NCBI GenBank assembly: GCA_024741835.1
Contig: JAENRP010000035.1
Span: 101,626-165,625, forward strand
DNA: 64,000 nucleotides
Source: Diplocarpon mali
Lineage: Eukaryota > Ascomycota > Leotiomycetes > Helotiales > Drepanopezizaceae
Direction of reading: 5' to 3'
This document shows, in pieces, positions 1 through 12,056 of this stretch (its first letter is position 1; every line of letters starts with the position of its first letter). The translations under genes and the position numbers were made by a program. The notes beneath the pieces are model-generated. The model was not told where the DNA came from. It ran no database searches and saw only the letters and a program-made list of their open reading frames with translations.

Positions 1-20
1 CTCTCCCCCCAGCCTGAGCA

Positions 21-2411
21 ATGGACAAAGGCAACAATGATATGGGCCCGGCGGCCAGTAATTCCAGCGACTTTGTATGTACACCTCCCTCTCTCCCTCC
101 CTCCCTTCCTACCTCCCCTTACCTTCTCGCCCGATCCTCGCCCCTCGCGCGCCTAGACTCGCGACGCTCTGCTGACCCTTGGTACCTAGGTGCGAAAATT
201 ATACAAGTGAGTACTCGACTCGAGCGCATCCTACCAAACCCACCAACACCTCCCTCCTTCCCGACCTTCAGCCGTCTCGCTCTCCTACCACAGTCTGGTG
301 CCAGGTCGCTGATACGCGCCGATGCAGAATGCTCGAGGACTCTGCGTCCTACGATAATATAGTACGATGGGGCTCAACCGGCGAGAGTTTCGTGGTGCTC
401 GAGGTATGCTCAGGCCGTAGTGCCTTCCCCTCCCTGGCGCCTTGCCCTCGACTACTAAAGCGCCTGCGCCAGAATGAGAAGTTCACCAAGAACATCTTGC
501 CGAAGCACTTCAAGCATAGTAATTTTGCTTCCTTCGTCCGGCAGTTGAATAAATACGACTTTCACAAGGTCCGGCAAAGCAACGAGGACAACGCCCAATC
601 GCTCTACGGACCCAACGTGAGTGGAGCCTCCCCTCGCCCGATCTTTGGGACGGGGCTAATCACTCGCCAGGCATGGGAGTTTGTACATCCAGAGTTCAAG
701 GCGAACAAGAAGGATTCTCTCGACAATATCAGGCGCAAAGCACCCGCTCCTCGCAAGGCTGCCCAGAACATCGAAGAGGCCTTCCCGGCGCAGCAGATGG
801 ACCTCATGAACGGCCAATTGGTCGCGTACCAGGCGCAACTGTCACACCTCCAGGACAGGTACCAGGAGCTCGCGCAAGGACATGTCAATTTGATGCAGCA
901 AGTCGTGCTACTACAGAAGTTCATCAAGAACCACGAGGGGGTCATGCATCAGGTGATGGGCTTTCTGCACAGCGTGGATGCTCAGCGGCGGAGTAGTCGC
1001 GTCGGAGGATCATTTGGCGCACCAGGGGTTGGGGGGGACGCTCTGCCGGACGGGATGGTCGATGACCATCCGGCCTCCCCGTTACAACAAGCCTCGGAAC
1101 TGTTGGGGGAATTCTCGGCCGAGAACCTCCCCGACAAGCAACTCGAGGCGATGAGCCACGATCACCACTTACTGCGGAATGACTACTCGGCATCCCCAAG
1201 CGACCAAGCCGGTTCTTCCATGGCACCCCACGGTGAGAACTCCCACGCGAATCTCGGCTACACCGTCGGCAACGACCTGGAGACGATGGTCTATCCCGTC
1301 GGGCACACAAACGGCATCGATCCCATCAATAGCGAGCATATCAATAACATACCATACTCTCTCCCGGCCAGTAGCATGATGCCCGCCGATCCGATACCCG
1401 AGATACTGGCCGAGGGAGGCTCGAATGTAGGCCGGAAGAAGAATGCCGGCGAGTCGGTCTGGGGCATGTCGAAACCTCGCATTCTCCTCGTCGAGGATGA
1501 CAAGGTCTGCGCGCGAATCGGCTCCAAATTTCTGCAGGCTTTTGAATGCGGCGTCGAAACTGCGGTGAGTCCTCCCCACGGTCAATGGTCCACCCCCCCA
1601 CACTGACGCACGATAGCGTGACGGTCTAGAGGCCGTCAACAAGGTCAATCACGGCAACACGCATTTCGACCTCGTCCTCATGGACATCATCATGCCACAC
1701 CTGGACGGGGTTTCGGCGACTGTGTGTATACGAGAAATGACCCCACAGCTTCCGATCATCGCCATGACGTCCAATATCAGAGCAGATGACATCGACATGT
1801 ACTTTCGTTACGGTGAGTCCTGTCCGAGCCCCGCTTCAGCACATCGGTTCTCTGATGCTGATGTACACACAGGGATGAATGATGTGCTACCAAAGCCTTT
1901 CACGAAAGAGGGCATGCTGAGAGCCTTGGAGAAGCACCTGCCGCACTTCAAGAGAAACGCATCCTTCCCTCCGGGTCCTGGAGGGCCTCCAATGCCACAG
2001 TCTGGTTTTGCGACGCCCAACACCGCACAAGCGCCTCTGGGTCTGAATACGGGACCGCTGTCATCCGCGACCCAGTCACTGAAGGAGGAGGCGTCGCCTG
2101 GCAAGTCGCCGGTGACGGCTTCGACGTGGCAATCTCCAAGTCAGCTGTCAGGGCCATCGCCGATTGGCAGCGCTCCTGTCGGCTACATGCAACCTATGGG
2201 AGATGCTCAGCAGTACAGCCTGACGCCCCCGCACCCGCACCCGCCGTCCGGATTCTCGGTACCGCCTAATCCCGTGATGGGACAACCACCATCCAGACCC
2301 GCCTCGCATCGGAGAGGGATGTCGGACATGAGTGCCGGTCCCGACGATCATTCGGAGAAGAGGCAGAGACTCTTCGGCCCGGGCCCGGGCCCAGGAGGTT
2401 TCCAACAATGA
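21..2411 (+). CDS. skn7: Skn7-type response regulator transcription factor
   Basis: Stress-response transcription factor that ends a His-Asp phosphorelay; in fungi Skn7 acts in the nucleus in oxidative, osmotic and cell-wall responses. My model has seven exons: 21..74, 190..206, 328..403, 473..616, 671..1564, 1617..1812, 1873..2411 (639 aa). An HSF-type DNA-binding domain spans about residues 17-115 and includes FVRQLNKYDFHK. A coiled-coil region follows at about 130-200. The receiver domain starts near residue 365 with ILLVEDD (acidic pair D373/D374). The phospho-acceptor is D418 in MDIIMPHLDG and the conserved lysine is K468 in PKPF. The C-terminal tail is Pro/Gly/Ser rich. The 17-nt exon 2 is required to complete the conserved DFVRKLYKMLED stretch. 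The start is supported by an in-frame TGA at 15-17. Introns 404..472 and 617..670 are multiples of three without stops, so an intron-blind reading runs through them. Confidence 0.95.
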
Positions 2412-3228
2412 CCTCGGAGAGATGATCTTCCCCGACACTTATGCCGAATGGCATGCACTATCCTATACCCGATATCTTTGTACCTCTATAATATTGAGAT
2501 TCCCTCTTGCGGTTGGTCAAGCATAGCGCTCATGTCGGGAGGCCTGGATCGCTGGCGTTGATGGGAGGTTTTCTGCTCATGTACCCGACGGCGTTTTTGG
2601 TCAGGCGGGCAGAGACTTGTTGGGACCATCGAGTGAATAGCTCGATGTTTGGTTTTCGGCGCTGGGGCATGATTACATATATATTTATAAATCAGTTGTT
2701 CAGGAGCCAACTGCAGACTAGAAAGCAAAACAAAGCGGGCGAGATTCGACAGCAAATCTGGTCAGGTTCTCTTCCAGGTCGAGTTGTGATTGAAGCATCG
2801 CAAGGCGTCGGATGTGCTTTCTCGCGTAGGATGCCAACGATGGGAAAGAGGCGCAAGATCTCGACCTTCCGAAATGACCCTGAACATGGGGATGAGGACC
2901 GGAACAAGACCTGACGTTGTAATAAGGTGCAGCATGTCCGGCCCCCCTCGAGCATGGGTTGGATGTTGCTGTCGAGGTCTAGACCAACGTCAGCCCACCG
3001 GGGGCTGCGGGTTGCTGCGATCCCCTGCTGTTTGCCAATCGTGGCCCATTCTCAGCCTTGCCCCGCAGTACCCATAATTCCGGGATGAGTCAAAACCTCT
3101 GCAATTCTCGACGTGCAACACCACCTCGGTAACGACTGCGATACCAGGAGGCTCGGAAAAGCTTCCGCCGGCAGCCAGGACACCGCCAACGTCTTCCACG
3201 GGGAGAGGCCAGAGCCGACGCCGCGAGG
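2412..3228. other. Intergenic, skn7 3' region and eIF2B-epsilon upstream region
   Basis: About 0.8 kb between two + strand genes. Open frames here are short, mutually overlapping and resemble no protein I know. It presumably holds the skn7 3' UTR and the promoter of the next gene. I see no repeat or RNA gene. Confidence 0.6.
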
Positions 3229-5574
3229 ATGGCGCAGGGGCAAAAACCTGCGAGAGGTGGTGCGGGTGGGGGGAGGGCCGCGCCGAAGGGGAAGAGAGCC
3301 GCCGGCCCTGGGAAGAAGGTCGAAGATGACCGGGAGGAGACGCTGCAGGCTGTCGTACGTGACTCTCCACCCGTGGTGCAGCTTCGGGAGGCCAGTTTGA
3401 AAGCTGATGGCGAGCAGGTGCTTGCCGATTCGTTCGAGACGAGATTCAACCCTTTCACATTGGAGACTCCGAGGGTAAGCCGTGCCGGGCTTCTCGCCCA
3501 CGATCAGGGGAGATCGGGAAGTATCATGACTGGAGCTGACGCAGGGTAGTGTCTCCTCCCACTAGCCAACACGCCTCTCATCGAATACACCCTCGAGTTC
3601 CTGGCCATGTCCGGCGCGGCCGATATTTACATCTACTGTGGCGCCCACACCAGCGCCGTGGAAGGCTACATCCAAGCCTCGAAATGGCACCCCAACTTCC
3701 CCGCCTCGCCCTTCACCAAGCTCGAGATCGTCAAGACGACTGCCAGGTCGGTGGGAGACGCCATGCGGGACCTCGACTCGCGGGACCTCATCACCGGAGA
3801 CTTCCTACTTGTCCACGGAGACCTGGTGTCGAACCTGCCAATCGATGCCGCGCTGGCTGCTCACCGAGCAAGGAGGCTTGCGGATAAGAATGCGATCATG
3901 ACGCTCATCCTCCGGTCGGGGGGCTTGGGAACACACAGAGCGAAGTCGAAGGGGATCACGCCGGTTTTCGTCGTGGATCCGACGAAGAGCCGGTGTCTGC
4001 ACTACGAAGAGACGAACCCGTTGCAGGCGAACAAGTACGTCAATCTTGACCCGGAGTTGCTGTCGGATCATACCGAGCTCGAGATTCGCACGGATCTGAT
4101 CGATTGTGGAATTGATATTTGCACCCCTGACGTGCTAGCTCTGTGGGCCGAGTCGTTTGACTACGAAGTCCCGAGACGGCACTTCCTACATGGCGTGCTG
4201 AAAGATTACGAGTTGAATGGGAAGACGATACATACGGAGGTTGTTGAGGACCATTACGCTGCCAGGGTGTTCAACTTGCAGTCTTATGAGGCGGTGAGCA
4301 AGGACATACTAGGACGGTGGACGTATCCTCTCGTGCCGGACAGCAATCTCCTGGCGGGCCAGAGCTACAAGTTCGAGCGTGGCGGCCTTTGCAAAGAGAA
4401 TGGGGTGATCCTGGCACGAACTTGCAAGGTAGGCAAGAGGACTGTGGTTGGCAAGGATACGAGTATCGGGGACGGCAGCACCATTTCCAATAGTATCGTT
4501 GGGAGACGGTGCAGGATCGGCAAGAACGTCACAATCTCAGACGCTTATATCTGGGACGATGTCGTTGTCCGCGACGGCTCGACGGTCAACCGAGCAATCA
4601 TCGCCAGCGAAGCTGTCGTCGGCAAGAACTGCAAGATCCAACCCGGAGCTCTCCTCTCCTACGGCGTCCGGATCGCAGACGGCAAGGAAGTCGAGGGAGC
4701 ATGGCGAGTCACCCGCGCCAAGCGCCGCGCCGAACTCGGTTCCTCAGACTCCGACTCGTCCTTCGCTGCCGCACCCACCGACCCGTCGGTCGTCGGCGAA
4801 GGTGGCTCGGGCTACCTCTTCTCCGACACCTCGGACGAGGAAGACGAGGCCAGCATTTTCCACAACAACCTCATCTATAGCACCGCCCATCTCAACATCT
4901 CCACCGACAGCATCTCGACCATCTCCTCCAACCTCGGCGCATCGCCTCCGGACGAAGGCCGCTCTCGGCATTCCAGCTTCGCAGGCAGCGTCTCCGAGGA
5001 CGGCGAGCCGGGGTCCTCGTCGAACGAGAATTTCCACCACGATGCCGTAGCCGGGCTGCTGGACGCCCTGAAAGAAGGCGGGGACTTTGGCGCCGCGAGA
5101 CTGGAGTTTATGGGCCTTCGGCTGGGGAACGATGCGACGGACCACCAGATGCGGCGCGCGATCGCGGTGGCGTTCACGAAACGCATCACGCAGCTCATCG
5201 AGAGCCAGAAACTGGAAGCGTCGAAGGCGGCCGGCGTCGCGCTCTCGTCGCCCGGCGCGGAGAGCTTCCTGAAGGAGGTTGCGGTGGGCACGGACAGGAA
5301 GGAAGAGGACCAGGTGGACCTCCTCGACTGCCTGCAGAAGGATCTCGTGCACCGCAGCAACGGGGCGGTCATCATGGCTGCGGTGAGCCAGAAGCTGTAT
5401 CAGCTCGAGGTCCTGGAGGAAGAGGCCTTCCTGGCGTGGTGGGAGGCGAGCGAGGGGCTCGGCGAGAGCGAGGATCCGGAGATGAAGAGGGTTCGGGGGA
5501 AGACGGGGGTGTTTATCGAGTGGCTGAGGGAGGCGGAGAGCGAGGAGAGCGGCAGTGAGGAGGGTAGCGAGTAG
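3229..5574 (+). CDS. GCD6: Translation initiation factor eIF2B, epsilon subunit
   Basis: Catalytic subunit of the cytosolic guanine-nucleotide exchange factor that recycles eIF2-GDP. Exons 3229..3354, 3418..3474 and 3550..5574 encode 735 aa. The order is: a basic Gly/Ala/Lys-rich N-terminus; a nucleotidyltransferase-like domain beginning at VLADSFETRFNPFTLETPR; a left-handed beta-helix of hexapeptide repeats at about residues 350-440 (IGDGSTISNSIVGRRCRIGK); an acidic Ser-rich linker; and a C-terminal W2 domain from about 570 containing EEEAFLAWWEASEGLGESED. Intron 3355..3417 is 63 nt, in frame and stop-free; I infer it because removing it restores the contiguous family motif AVVLADSFE. The second intron (3475..3549) ends in GGTAG just before CLLPLANTPLIEYTLEFL. 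The gene converges on the SHMT gene. Confidence 0.94.
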
Positions 5575-5644
5575 GTGGCGGCGTATGTAGAAAACCTGGC
5601 GTGCGAAAACGCGAGACTGCTAGAGTGGCTTCGAGGAGCCGAAA

Positions 5645-5682
<38 letters not shown>

Positions 5683-6157
5683 CTCTTGTTGATGTCACTG
5701 TTCTCAAGCCCCAAGCGAGGATCGACATGCAGCGAGAACCGAACCGAACCGAACCGAGCAAACCCAGCCCCTCGCCCGCTCCGCCTGTTGCCAGAATCGC
5801 CGCGCCGCTCCCGACGGCCACTTGTTCTGCCCAGCACGATCGACCGACCGCAAGGGTTTTTTTTTTTTTTTTTTCCTTCTCTTTTTTTCCGTATAGGAGG
5901 GGGCGATGAGAGGGTGGATGGCTTGTGAGCGGTAGCTGGGGTTAGAGGTTAGAGGTTAGAGGTTAGAGGTTAGGGGAGAAGGGGAGAAGGGGAGAAGGGG
6001 AAGGGGAAGGGGAAGGGGAAGGGGATGAGGGATGGTATGGGATGTGATGGGATGAGGTGAGGCTCTTTGGAACCAGGGTGCGCTGGGTTTTGTGGCGGTA
6101 TATATGTGTGTATGTGTGTATGTGTGTATGTATGCGTATGTATGTATATGTATATGT
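5645..6157. repeat. Cluster of microsatellites between convergent genes
   Basis: Several unrelated simple repeats follow each other in the 3' intergenic region: TGCTGT/TGC units (5645-5684), AACCG units (about 5737-5758), an 18-base poly-T (5857-5874), a heptamer TTAGAGG in about four copies ending in TTAGGGG (5942-5974), purine-rich GGGGAGAA then GGGGAA units (about 5970-6023), and GTAT/GTGT units (about 6099-6157). The heptamer resembles but is not the TTAGGG telomere repeat. No gene is visible between 5575 and 6420. Confidence 0.9.
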
Positions 6158-6420
6158 TTATCAATCATATACAAACACAGAGACGGGGAAAAACATCAAG
6201 ACACGATTAAAATTTCTAGATTGGATTAGGATAGTCTGGGTTTGAAATGAAAAGATACTAGACGTTAAATTTGTTATTGCATTCGTTCGAAAATCATGAC
6301 CAGTATGACCACACCCTTACTCCGTCATCTCTAGGTTGGCTGAGTTGAAGTAGCCAAAAGACCGACCGCATACATGCTTTTGTTGAAGAACTCCATGCGC
6401 CCAGAAAAACAACACGATAT

Positions 6421-8053
6421 CTAAGCCCTCCAGCCCTCGACTGGGAGAGGGAAGCTACCGGCCCAAGCAGCAATCTCCTTTCTCATATTGTTGATCTGGG
6501 TAACCTCGCCACTAGCGACCTTGTACTTGAAATCCTTGAGCTTGTTTTCGCCCTTGGGCAGCTCAGCCTGTACCTCCTTGCAGATCTTGATGCAAGCGTC
6601 CATGTAGCCTGCGACTCTGCGGAAAGCATCTTCACCAAAACCACGCGATGTCATGGCTGGAGTACCGATACGAATACCGCACGGGGTGAGAGCAGACTTG
6701 TCACCTGGGATGGAGTTCTTGTTGCAGGCAATGTTGACTTGCTCTAAAACGGCCTCAACACGGGCACCGTCGAGTGCTTGTGGGCGGAGATCAAGAAGTA
6801 CCATGTGCGAATCAGTTCCGTCAGAAACGAGCTTGTAGCCGAGCCTCTTGAATTCAACCTCGAGTGCCTTGGCGTTCTTGACAACCTGCTCCTGGTATTG
6901 CTTGAACTCAGGAGTGGTAGCCTGTTTGAGGGCAACAGCCAGAGCAGTGATGGTGTGGTTATGGGGCCCACCCTGGTGTCCTGGGAAGACGGAGAAGTTG
7001 ATCGGTCCTTCAAGATCGTATAATGTCTCCTTGCCGGTCTTGGCGTCGGTCTTGCGCACTCCCTTGCGGAAGAAGATCATCGCGCCCCGAGGACCACGGA
7101 GAGACTTGTGGGTGGTGGTAGTGACGATGTCGGCGTGCTCAAACGGACTTGGTATGACGCCGGCGGCAATAAGACCCGAAATGTGAGCCATGTCGACAAC
7201 GAGATAAGCACCAACAAGATCCGCAATCTTGCGCATGCGGGCGTAATCGATCAGACGGCAGTAGGCAGAGGTACCAGCAACGAGAACCTTGGGTCTGTAC
7301 ATGAGCGCGTTCTCCTCAAGTCTATCATAGTCGATGATACCAGTCTCAAGGTTAACTCTGTACGGGAAGGTTTCGAAGTATGTAGAGACGGCAGAGATCC
7401 TGCGGCCAGGTTAGTTTCATGAAATGTTCCGAGAGGCAAAATATGCTCACTTTCTTTGAGCGGTCTGGTAACCGTGACTCAGATGACCACCGTGGGGAAG
7501 ATCAAGACCCATAAGTCTATCATGAGGTCTCATGATAGCTTGGTAGACCTGCAGGTTAGCAGGGCTGCCACTCAAGCACTGAACGTTGACGCCCCATTTC
7601 TCAGAGTCGAGGCCAAAGGCCGTCAGAGCTCGAGACTGGCATTTCAATTCGATTGAGTCGATGTGCTCGTTTCCACCGTAGTATCTGGCACCTGGGTAGC
7701 CCTCGGAGTATTTGTTGGACATTGGGGATCCCAAAGCATCGAATACGGCGCGGGAGGTAACATTCTCGGATGCGATGAGGATAATGGATTCTCTTTGACG
7801 TTGAATCTCGAGTTTCTGCGTGGCTTAAACTGAGTTTCCTGTATGCGGGCTAAAGGATGTAAAAAGATGATATTCCCTTACCATTATATCTGCGATCTCC
7901 GGGTCCGTCTCGAGAAGAGACCTCTCCAGCGACTAGATGATGAATTAGCACATATAATGAATCCGTATCTACACAACAAGGTCCGGTATTTAATGAGAAG
8001 CTTCTTACATCCTTGTGGGACTTAGTGAGGGCATATTCGCTGTTGAGGGCCAT
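6421..8053 (-). CDS. SHM2: Serine hydroxymethyltransferase, cytosolic type
   Basis: PLP enzyme that interconverts serine + THF and glycine + 5,10-methylene-THF, the main one-carbon entry point. Exons in gene order: 8053..8009, 7932..7882, 7815..7451, 7399..6421 (479 aa). The family signatures are contiguous once spliced: [58 protein letters not shown], and the PLP-lysine motif [13 protein letters not shown] with K252. The N-terminus [15 protein letters not shown] shows no obvious mitochondrial presequence, so I assign the cytosolic form (yeast SHM2 type). Introns are 76, 66 and 51 nt. It converges with the eIF2B-epsilon gene and diverges from TAN1 across 1.4 kb. Confidence 0.96.
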
Positions 8054-9422
8054 TGCGGTGGTGGTGGCAATGGCGAGTGAGCTGGAGGAAGATGGAAGTG
8101 TGAAACGAGAAAAAGTTGAGGGAGAACTGCAAAGGAAGTGGCATGGCAAGCTAGTGACCCCTCGTTTAAGGCCTGCCGCTGATGGCGGGGCTACAAGCTT
8201 GTGCTGAAGCAACTATTTGTTCATGGAACTTTAAGAGTATAGTGAATTCCCAAACAAAGAAAAACTTTACTACGACCTTGAGTCTTCTGTTTCTAGTTAC
8301 AGTATTTTTTGCGGAATCCATAGGAGGGAAACAATTTAGTGTTAAAGTTACTACTGTTTCAGGTTGCTTTCCGTTGTTAAAGTAACTACTATTGTAGGGA
8401 ACTTTGAAAGTAAAATGAAAATTCTTATGGTAAAATATGTTGCTAGTTTGACAATAAGTGTTAGAAGTTAGAAATAGTGGTGTCCTATGCTGACATAACC
8501 TATTATGTCTGCTAGTCAGCGCTATTCCTGCAGATATCTCCTCTCTCTATAGTACCTTGAATATACACACCTTTTGGATTCTAACATTAAGTGTTATTAT
8601 TTCCAAGAACAGCTTTTCTTCTTCGGAATTTTATGGCTTGGCTACGTGCTTCCGCTAAGTAACCATTCCGTCAGGTAATTAAGGACCTTCCTGTTGTTGA
8701 AGAAACTATTATTCTGGGGAAAAAATACTAATAACTACAGAGGAGGCGGACCGGCTATTAGTAGTTTGTCCCGTGTACGCAGGTGCCAGTAATGTGGTGG
8801 TACCTCACCTTCCATCCTCACGTTACCGGAAGGTATCTAGCACTAGAAGCAACCTTCCAGGAGATGCCACTACAAGTAGCATTCCGTAGACAGTAGAAGA
8901 ATGACCCCTTTCTCTAACGTATTACCTAGGTACTCTGCACTTATTGTCATATTGTTTTTCCTCGAGTGCTTTTGTTTCCAGTAACAACTATATTTGTACT
9001 TTTAGAATGATAAAATCGTAAGATGGCGAACGCAAAAAATACATTATTCCTATTTTTGAAAATTCCCAGTTGCAAGTGAAAAGACCAAGAAGTCTTAATC
9101 TCGCTATGGTATTACATCAGCTGCTTGCCATTTACGCCAACGTATCTGCTGAGCTTTTTCTATGGGAGTTCTTGTTTAAGGTCGCTAATTCGATGGCTCC
9201 ATGATCTGGACAGAATTGTGAGCTAGTATGTCTCATTAATGATTTTACTTCGAAATCTACTGTTATAGTGCCGAGATAACCCATTGACGAGGCTAATGTC
9301 CTTCTCCAGCAGCCTTGCACTGTGCTAGTGTGAAGCCAAACGATTGGTCGTTGAAGTAACACTAGTAGTCCCCCATCGGCGCTCCCGTTTTTCTCACCAG
9401 CATTACTGCATAATCAGTCAAG
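8054..9422. other. Long divergent intergenic region with degenerate short repeats
   Basis: About 1.4 kb between the SHMT and TAN1 start codons, AT-richer than the flanking coding DNA. No protein-coding frame is convincing. Degenerate repeats are visible: GTTAAAGT(T/A)ACTACT occurs at about 8341 and 8374, and the stretch at 8363-8400 is weakly repeated at 8682-8721. This could be the remnant of a small mobile element, but I cannot define termini. Confidence 0.4.
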
Positions 9423-10917
9423 ATGTCGGACTCAAACAAGCGCAAAGACAGATCTGGAGGTGATCGAGATGATCGAGCTGGGAAGAGAAGTAAGGTGAGC
9501 CTTTGCAGATTATTTTTTGGCGCATCTCGAATTTTGCCTTTTTCTTCGGGCTCTATCACTGTGTCTCACGACTAGCACGTCAAAATTCTAAGCCTTAGCA
9601 TTCATGGCTTATTTACAGACCGTCTCAACGTTTTCACCTCCTCAAATTTTTGCGTTTCTTTTTCTTCTGTTGGTTCCTGTCGCTCGGATGCGTCAAATTC
9701 ATTGGTGCGGATTTGAAGTCACGCCAAAGTCCTGTGAGAAATACCACCTTCTCTATGAATTCGTGACCTTCAGTTCTGACATTGCAGTAGAGAGGATCTG
9801 GGGGTAAATGGCAAACACCCCATCAGAAGGCGAAGATTGCGTCCCGTGGCAGTGGTTGTATTGAACCTGGCAACAGCGGGATTTGGGCAACGTGTGCGAA
9901 GAATCAGGAAGGAAGGGCAACTGCAGAGCTGAAAGTGATGTTTGATGAGGTTTGTCCCCCGAAACTTCTGGCAGCTTCTTGACTGATGGCCAAAGTGTGC
10001 TGAGAGATTTTATGGCATTAAGCCGGATTCGGGCGAGGATGGGGACGATGAAGATGGAGATGACATCGAGGCTTCGATTAAAAAAGAGCTCGCTGCAATG
10101 GACAGCAAGCAGAACAACAAGAAGCTCTTCTCACCGGTACATCTCGACATTCCATGTGTTCTCTTCTTCAAGACACGTCAACCGATCGATCCAATTGATT
10201 TTGTTCACAGAATTTGCGAAGAGATAGTCGCAAAACCCGGTGTTAGGAGAATGAAATATGTCAATCGGTTGACTCCGATGACGCTGATGGCGAAGGCGTC
10301 AGAGAAGGGCCTCGAGGATCTGGCAAGTACGGTTTTGCAAGAGCATTTCATCTTGGCCAAAAATTTTACGGAGAAAGAAGCTATTGAAATAGAGAAGGCC
10401 GAAAAAGACGTATCGGAAACAAGATCAAACCATTCGGTAAGTCCAAATGATGCCGAGTTAGCAAACAGAAGAGATACACCCCCAATTAAGCTGAGGGGAA
10501 AGCTATGTAGCAGAGTAGCATATCTACATTGAAGTCTCAGCGAAAGACCACGCTGACTTCACACAGTATGCTATTCGTCCTACTACAAGAAATCATACTG
10601 CCCCGCTTAAGCGAGATTTTGTAATCCAAGCAATCGCATCTTCAATTTCAGATGCCCACAAGGTCAATCTTACAGCTCCAGACAAAGTCATTGTCGTGGA
10701 GGTTTATCAGGTACGGGCTCTCTGTTCTGCGTGGAATTGGGCTGGCATTGCATCCGTGCACACTCGTTTACTGATACCTCACATCTAGTCTGTATGTGGA
10801 ATGAGTGTTCTGGGGAGTGATTGGGAAAAACTCAAGCGTTTTAACCTAGCAGAACTCTACCAAAAAGATCGCCCTGTTAAGGAAACGACTGCGTCAAAAG
10901 ATTGTATTAAATCATAA
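9423..10917 (+). CDS. TAN1: THUMP-domain tRNA acetylation adaptor (Tan1/THUMPD1)
   Basis: Tan1 binds tRNA through its THUMP domain and recruits the Kre33/NAT10 acetyltransferase to make N4-acetylcytidine at position 12 of tRNA-Ser and tRNA-Leu. Exons 9423..9494, 9791..9949, 9996..10436, 10567..10710, 10789..10917 give 314 aa. A short Lys/Arg/Asp-rich N-terminus precedes GGKWQTPHQKAKIASRGSG, a GIWATCAKN strand and CAERFYGIK. The THUMP core runs from LFSPVHLDIPCVLFFKT through KYVNRLTPMTLMAKA to IRPTTRNHTAPLKRD, and ends KVIVVEVYQSVCGMSVLGSD. Intron 1 (9495..9790, 296 nt) is longer than most here, and its acceptor is fixed by phase because the nearer AG gives an immediate stop. Intron 2 uses a weak GTTTGT donor. 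Confidence 0.88.
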
Positions 10918-12056
10918 GCCAAACTAGAGACAACGCTAACCGCCGGGTTGTATATTCGGAGGTTAGTTACTTGAGATAATGATATCTAAGATACGTGCCC
11001 TGGACAACCATGATGCTGGGTATCCTTTCGAGTTTTCAAGAGCCCGAGATTTTGAATAGTGCTACTGCTTCAAGTTTGGTCGAAGATGCTGGAACTGTGA
11101 ACTATGCTAAAATGCATCCTGGCTGATAGTTTATCAGCTACATAACCCATGGTTGCGTGCAGTGTTTGAATTTCATCGGAGATTGAAACTATGCATCGCT
11201 TCTGGAAAGGAGCTGCAAAAATGTCACCATAGCCAAGCCTTTTATACTTGCAAAGAAACTTGGAAGGCTTCCAACCAGGAAATCCTTTGGTATACCTGAC
11301 CCGGCTGGCCCATAATAAGGAAGGTATGACTTGATCCGGGGAGGTGAGGGACAACCTTATCACTCAACCTAGTTTAACTTCGTGATATTTGACTTCGTGC
11401 ATACCTATAGTTACATTAAAGTAATACTACAGTTTGACATGGGACCGTCGCTTGGAACAGCTCGGGATTGAAGTGCCGCCTGTATGCGGATCACATAAAT
11501 GAACTGTGCAGGTCCTGAGGCCACACGCCGTCCTGGAATAGCTTGATGATATCCATGCAGGGTAGTATACCCTGTGCGACTTTTAGATTGAATGGTCTTC
11601 AAAACTGGAGCAAACGTCGTTAGCAATCCAGTGATATCCAGCTGCCTCAAAGATCCCAGCGAGAAATTTGGAAGAATGGCAGTATTATGGCGAAGAGACT
11701 TGAAGGATAAGGCTAACGTGGATGGTCGATCGCATCTCTACCAATCTCGAAAGACCATCGCCACAATCGTCGCTAAATAATACAGGCCGCAAAGCCAGAG
11801 TAGGAGGTAGCTTGATGGTTAGAGACGACCGAAGAAACCTACTAAGGAGCCTGATAAAGTTTTTGATTGTGAAGACAGAAAAGCATCGAAAACTGCACAA
11901 GTGTTATTGGCAGCGAACATTTCAAATCTACCAGGAAAAGGAAAGCTCTCATATGGGTAATAGAAGACATCACAACAGGGCTGATCTATGAAGTTTGTGG
12001 CATGCTTAAACCCCGGAGTAAAGGTATGGCAACGAGTCGACGACCATGTTTCTTGT
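10918..12056. other. Convergent intergenic region without recognisable features
   Basis: About 1.1 kb between the 3' ends of TAN1 (+) and the Ecd/Sgt1 gene (-). Only short, unconserved-looking frames occur, and I see no tandem repeat or RNA gene. Confidence 0.5.

Noticed and set aside
21..362. 113-aa frame at the window start
   Set aside because: Only its first 18 codons are coding (skn7 exon 1); the rest translates two introns and a 17-nt exon out of frame.
4448..5050. 200-aa Ser/Pro/Thr-rich frame inside the eIF2B-epsilon gene
   Set aside because: It overlaps conserved hexapeptide repeats in another frame; a GC-rich coding shadow.
4744..5352. 202-aa antisense frame inside eIF2B-epsilon
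   Set aside because: Antisense shadow of a high-GC coding exon, with Arg/Val/Gly-biased composition and no domain.
5942..5974. Internal telomere
   Set aside because: The unit is TTAGAGG, not TTAGGG, in only about four copies, among other microsatellites and flanked by housekeeping genes on both sides.
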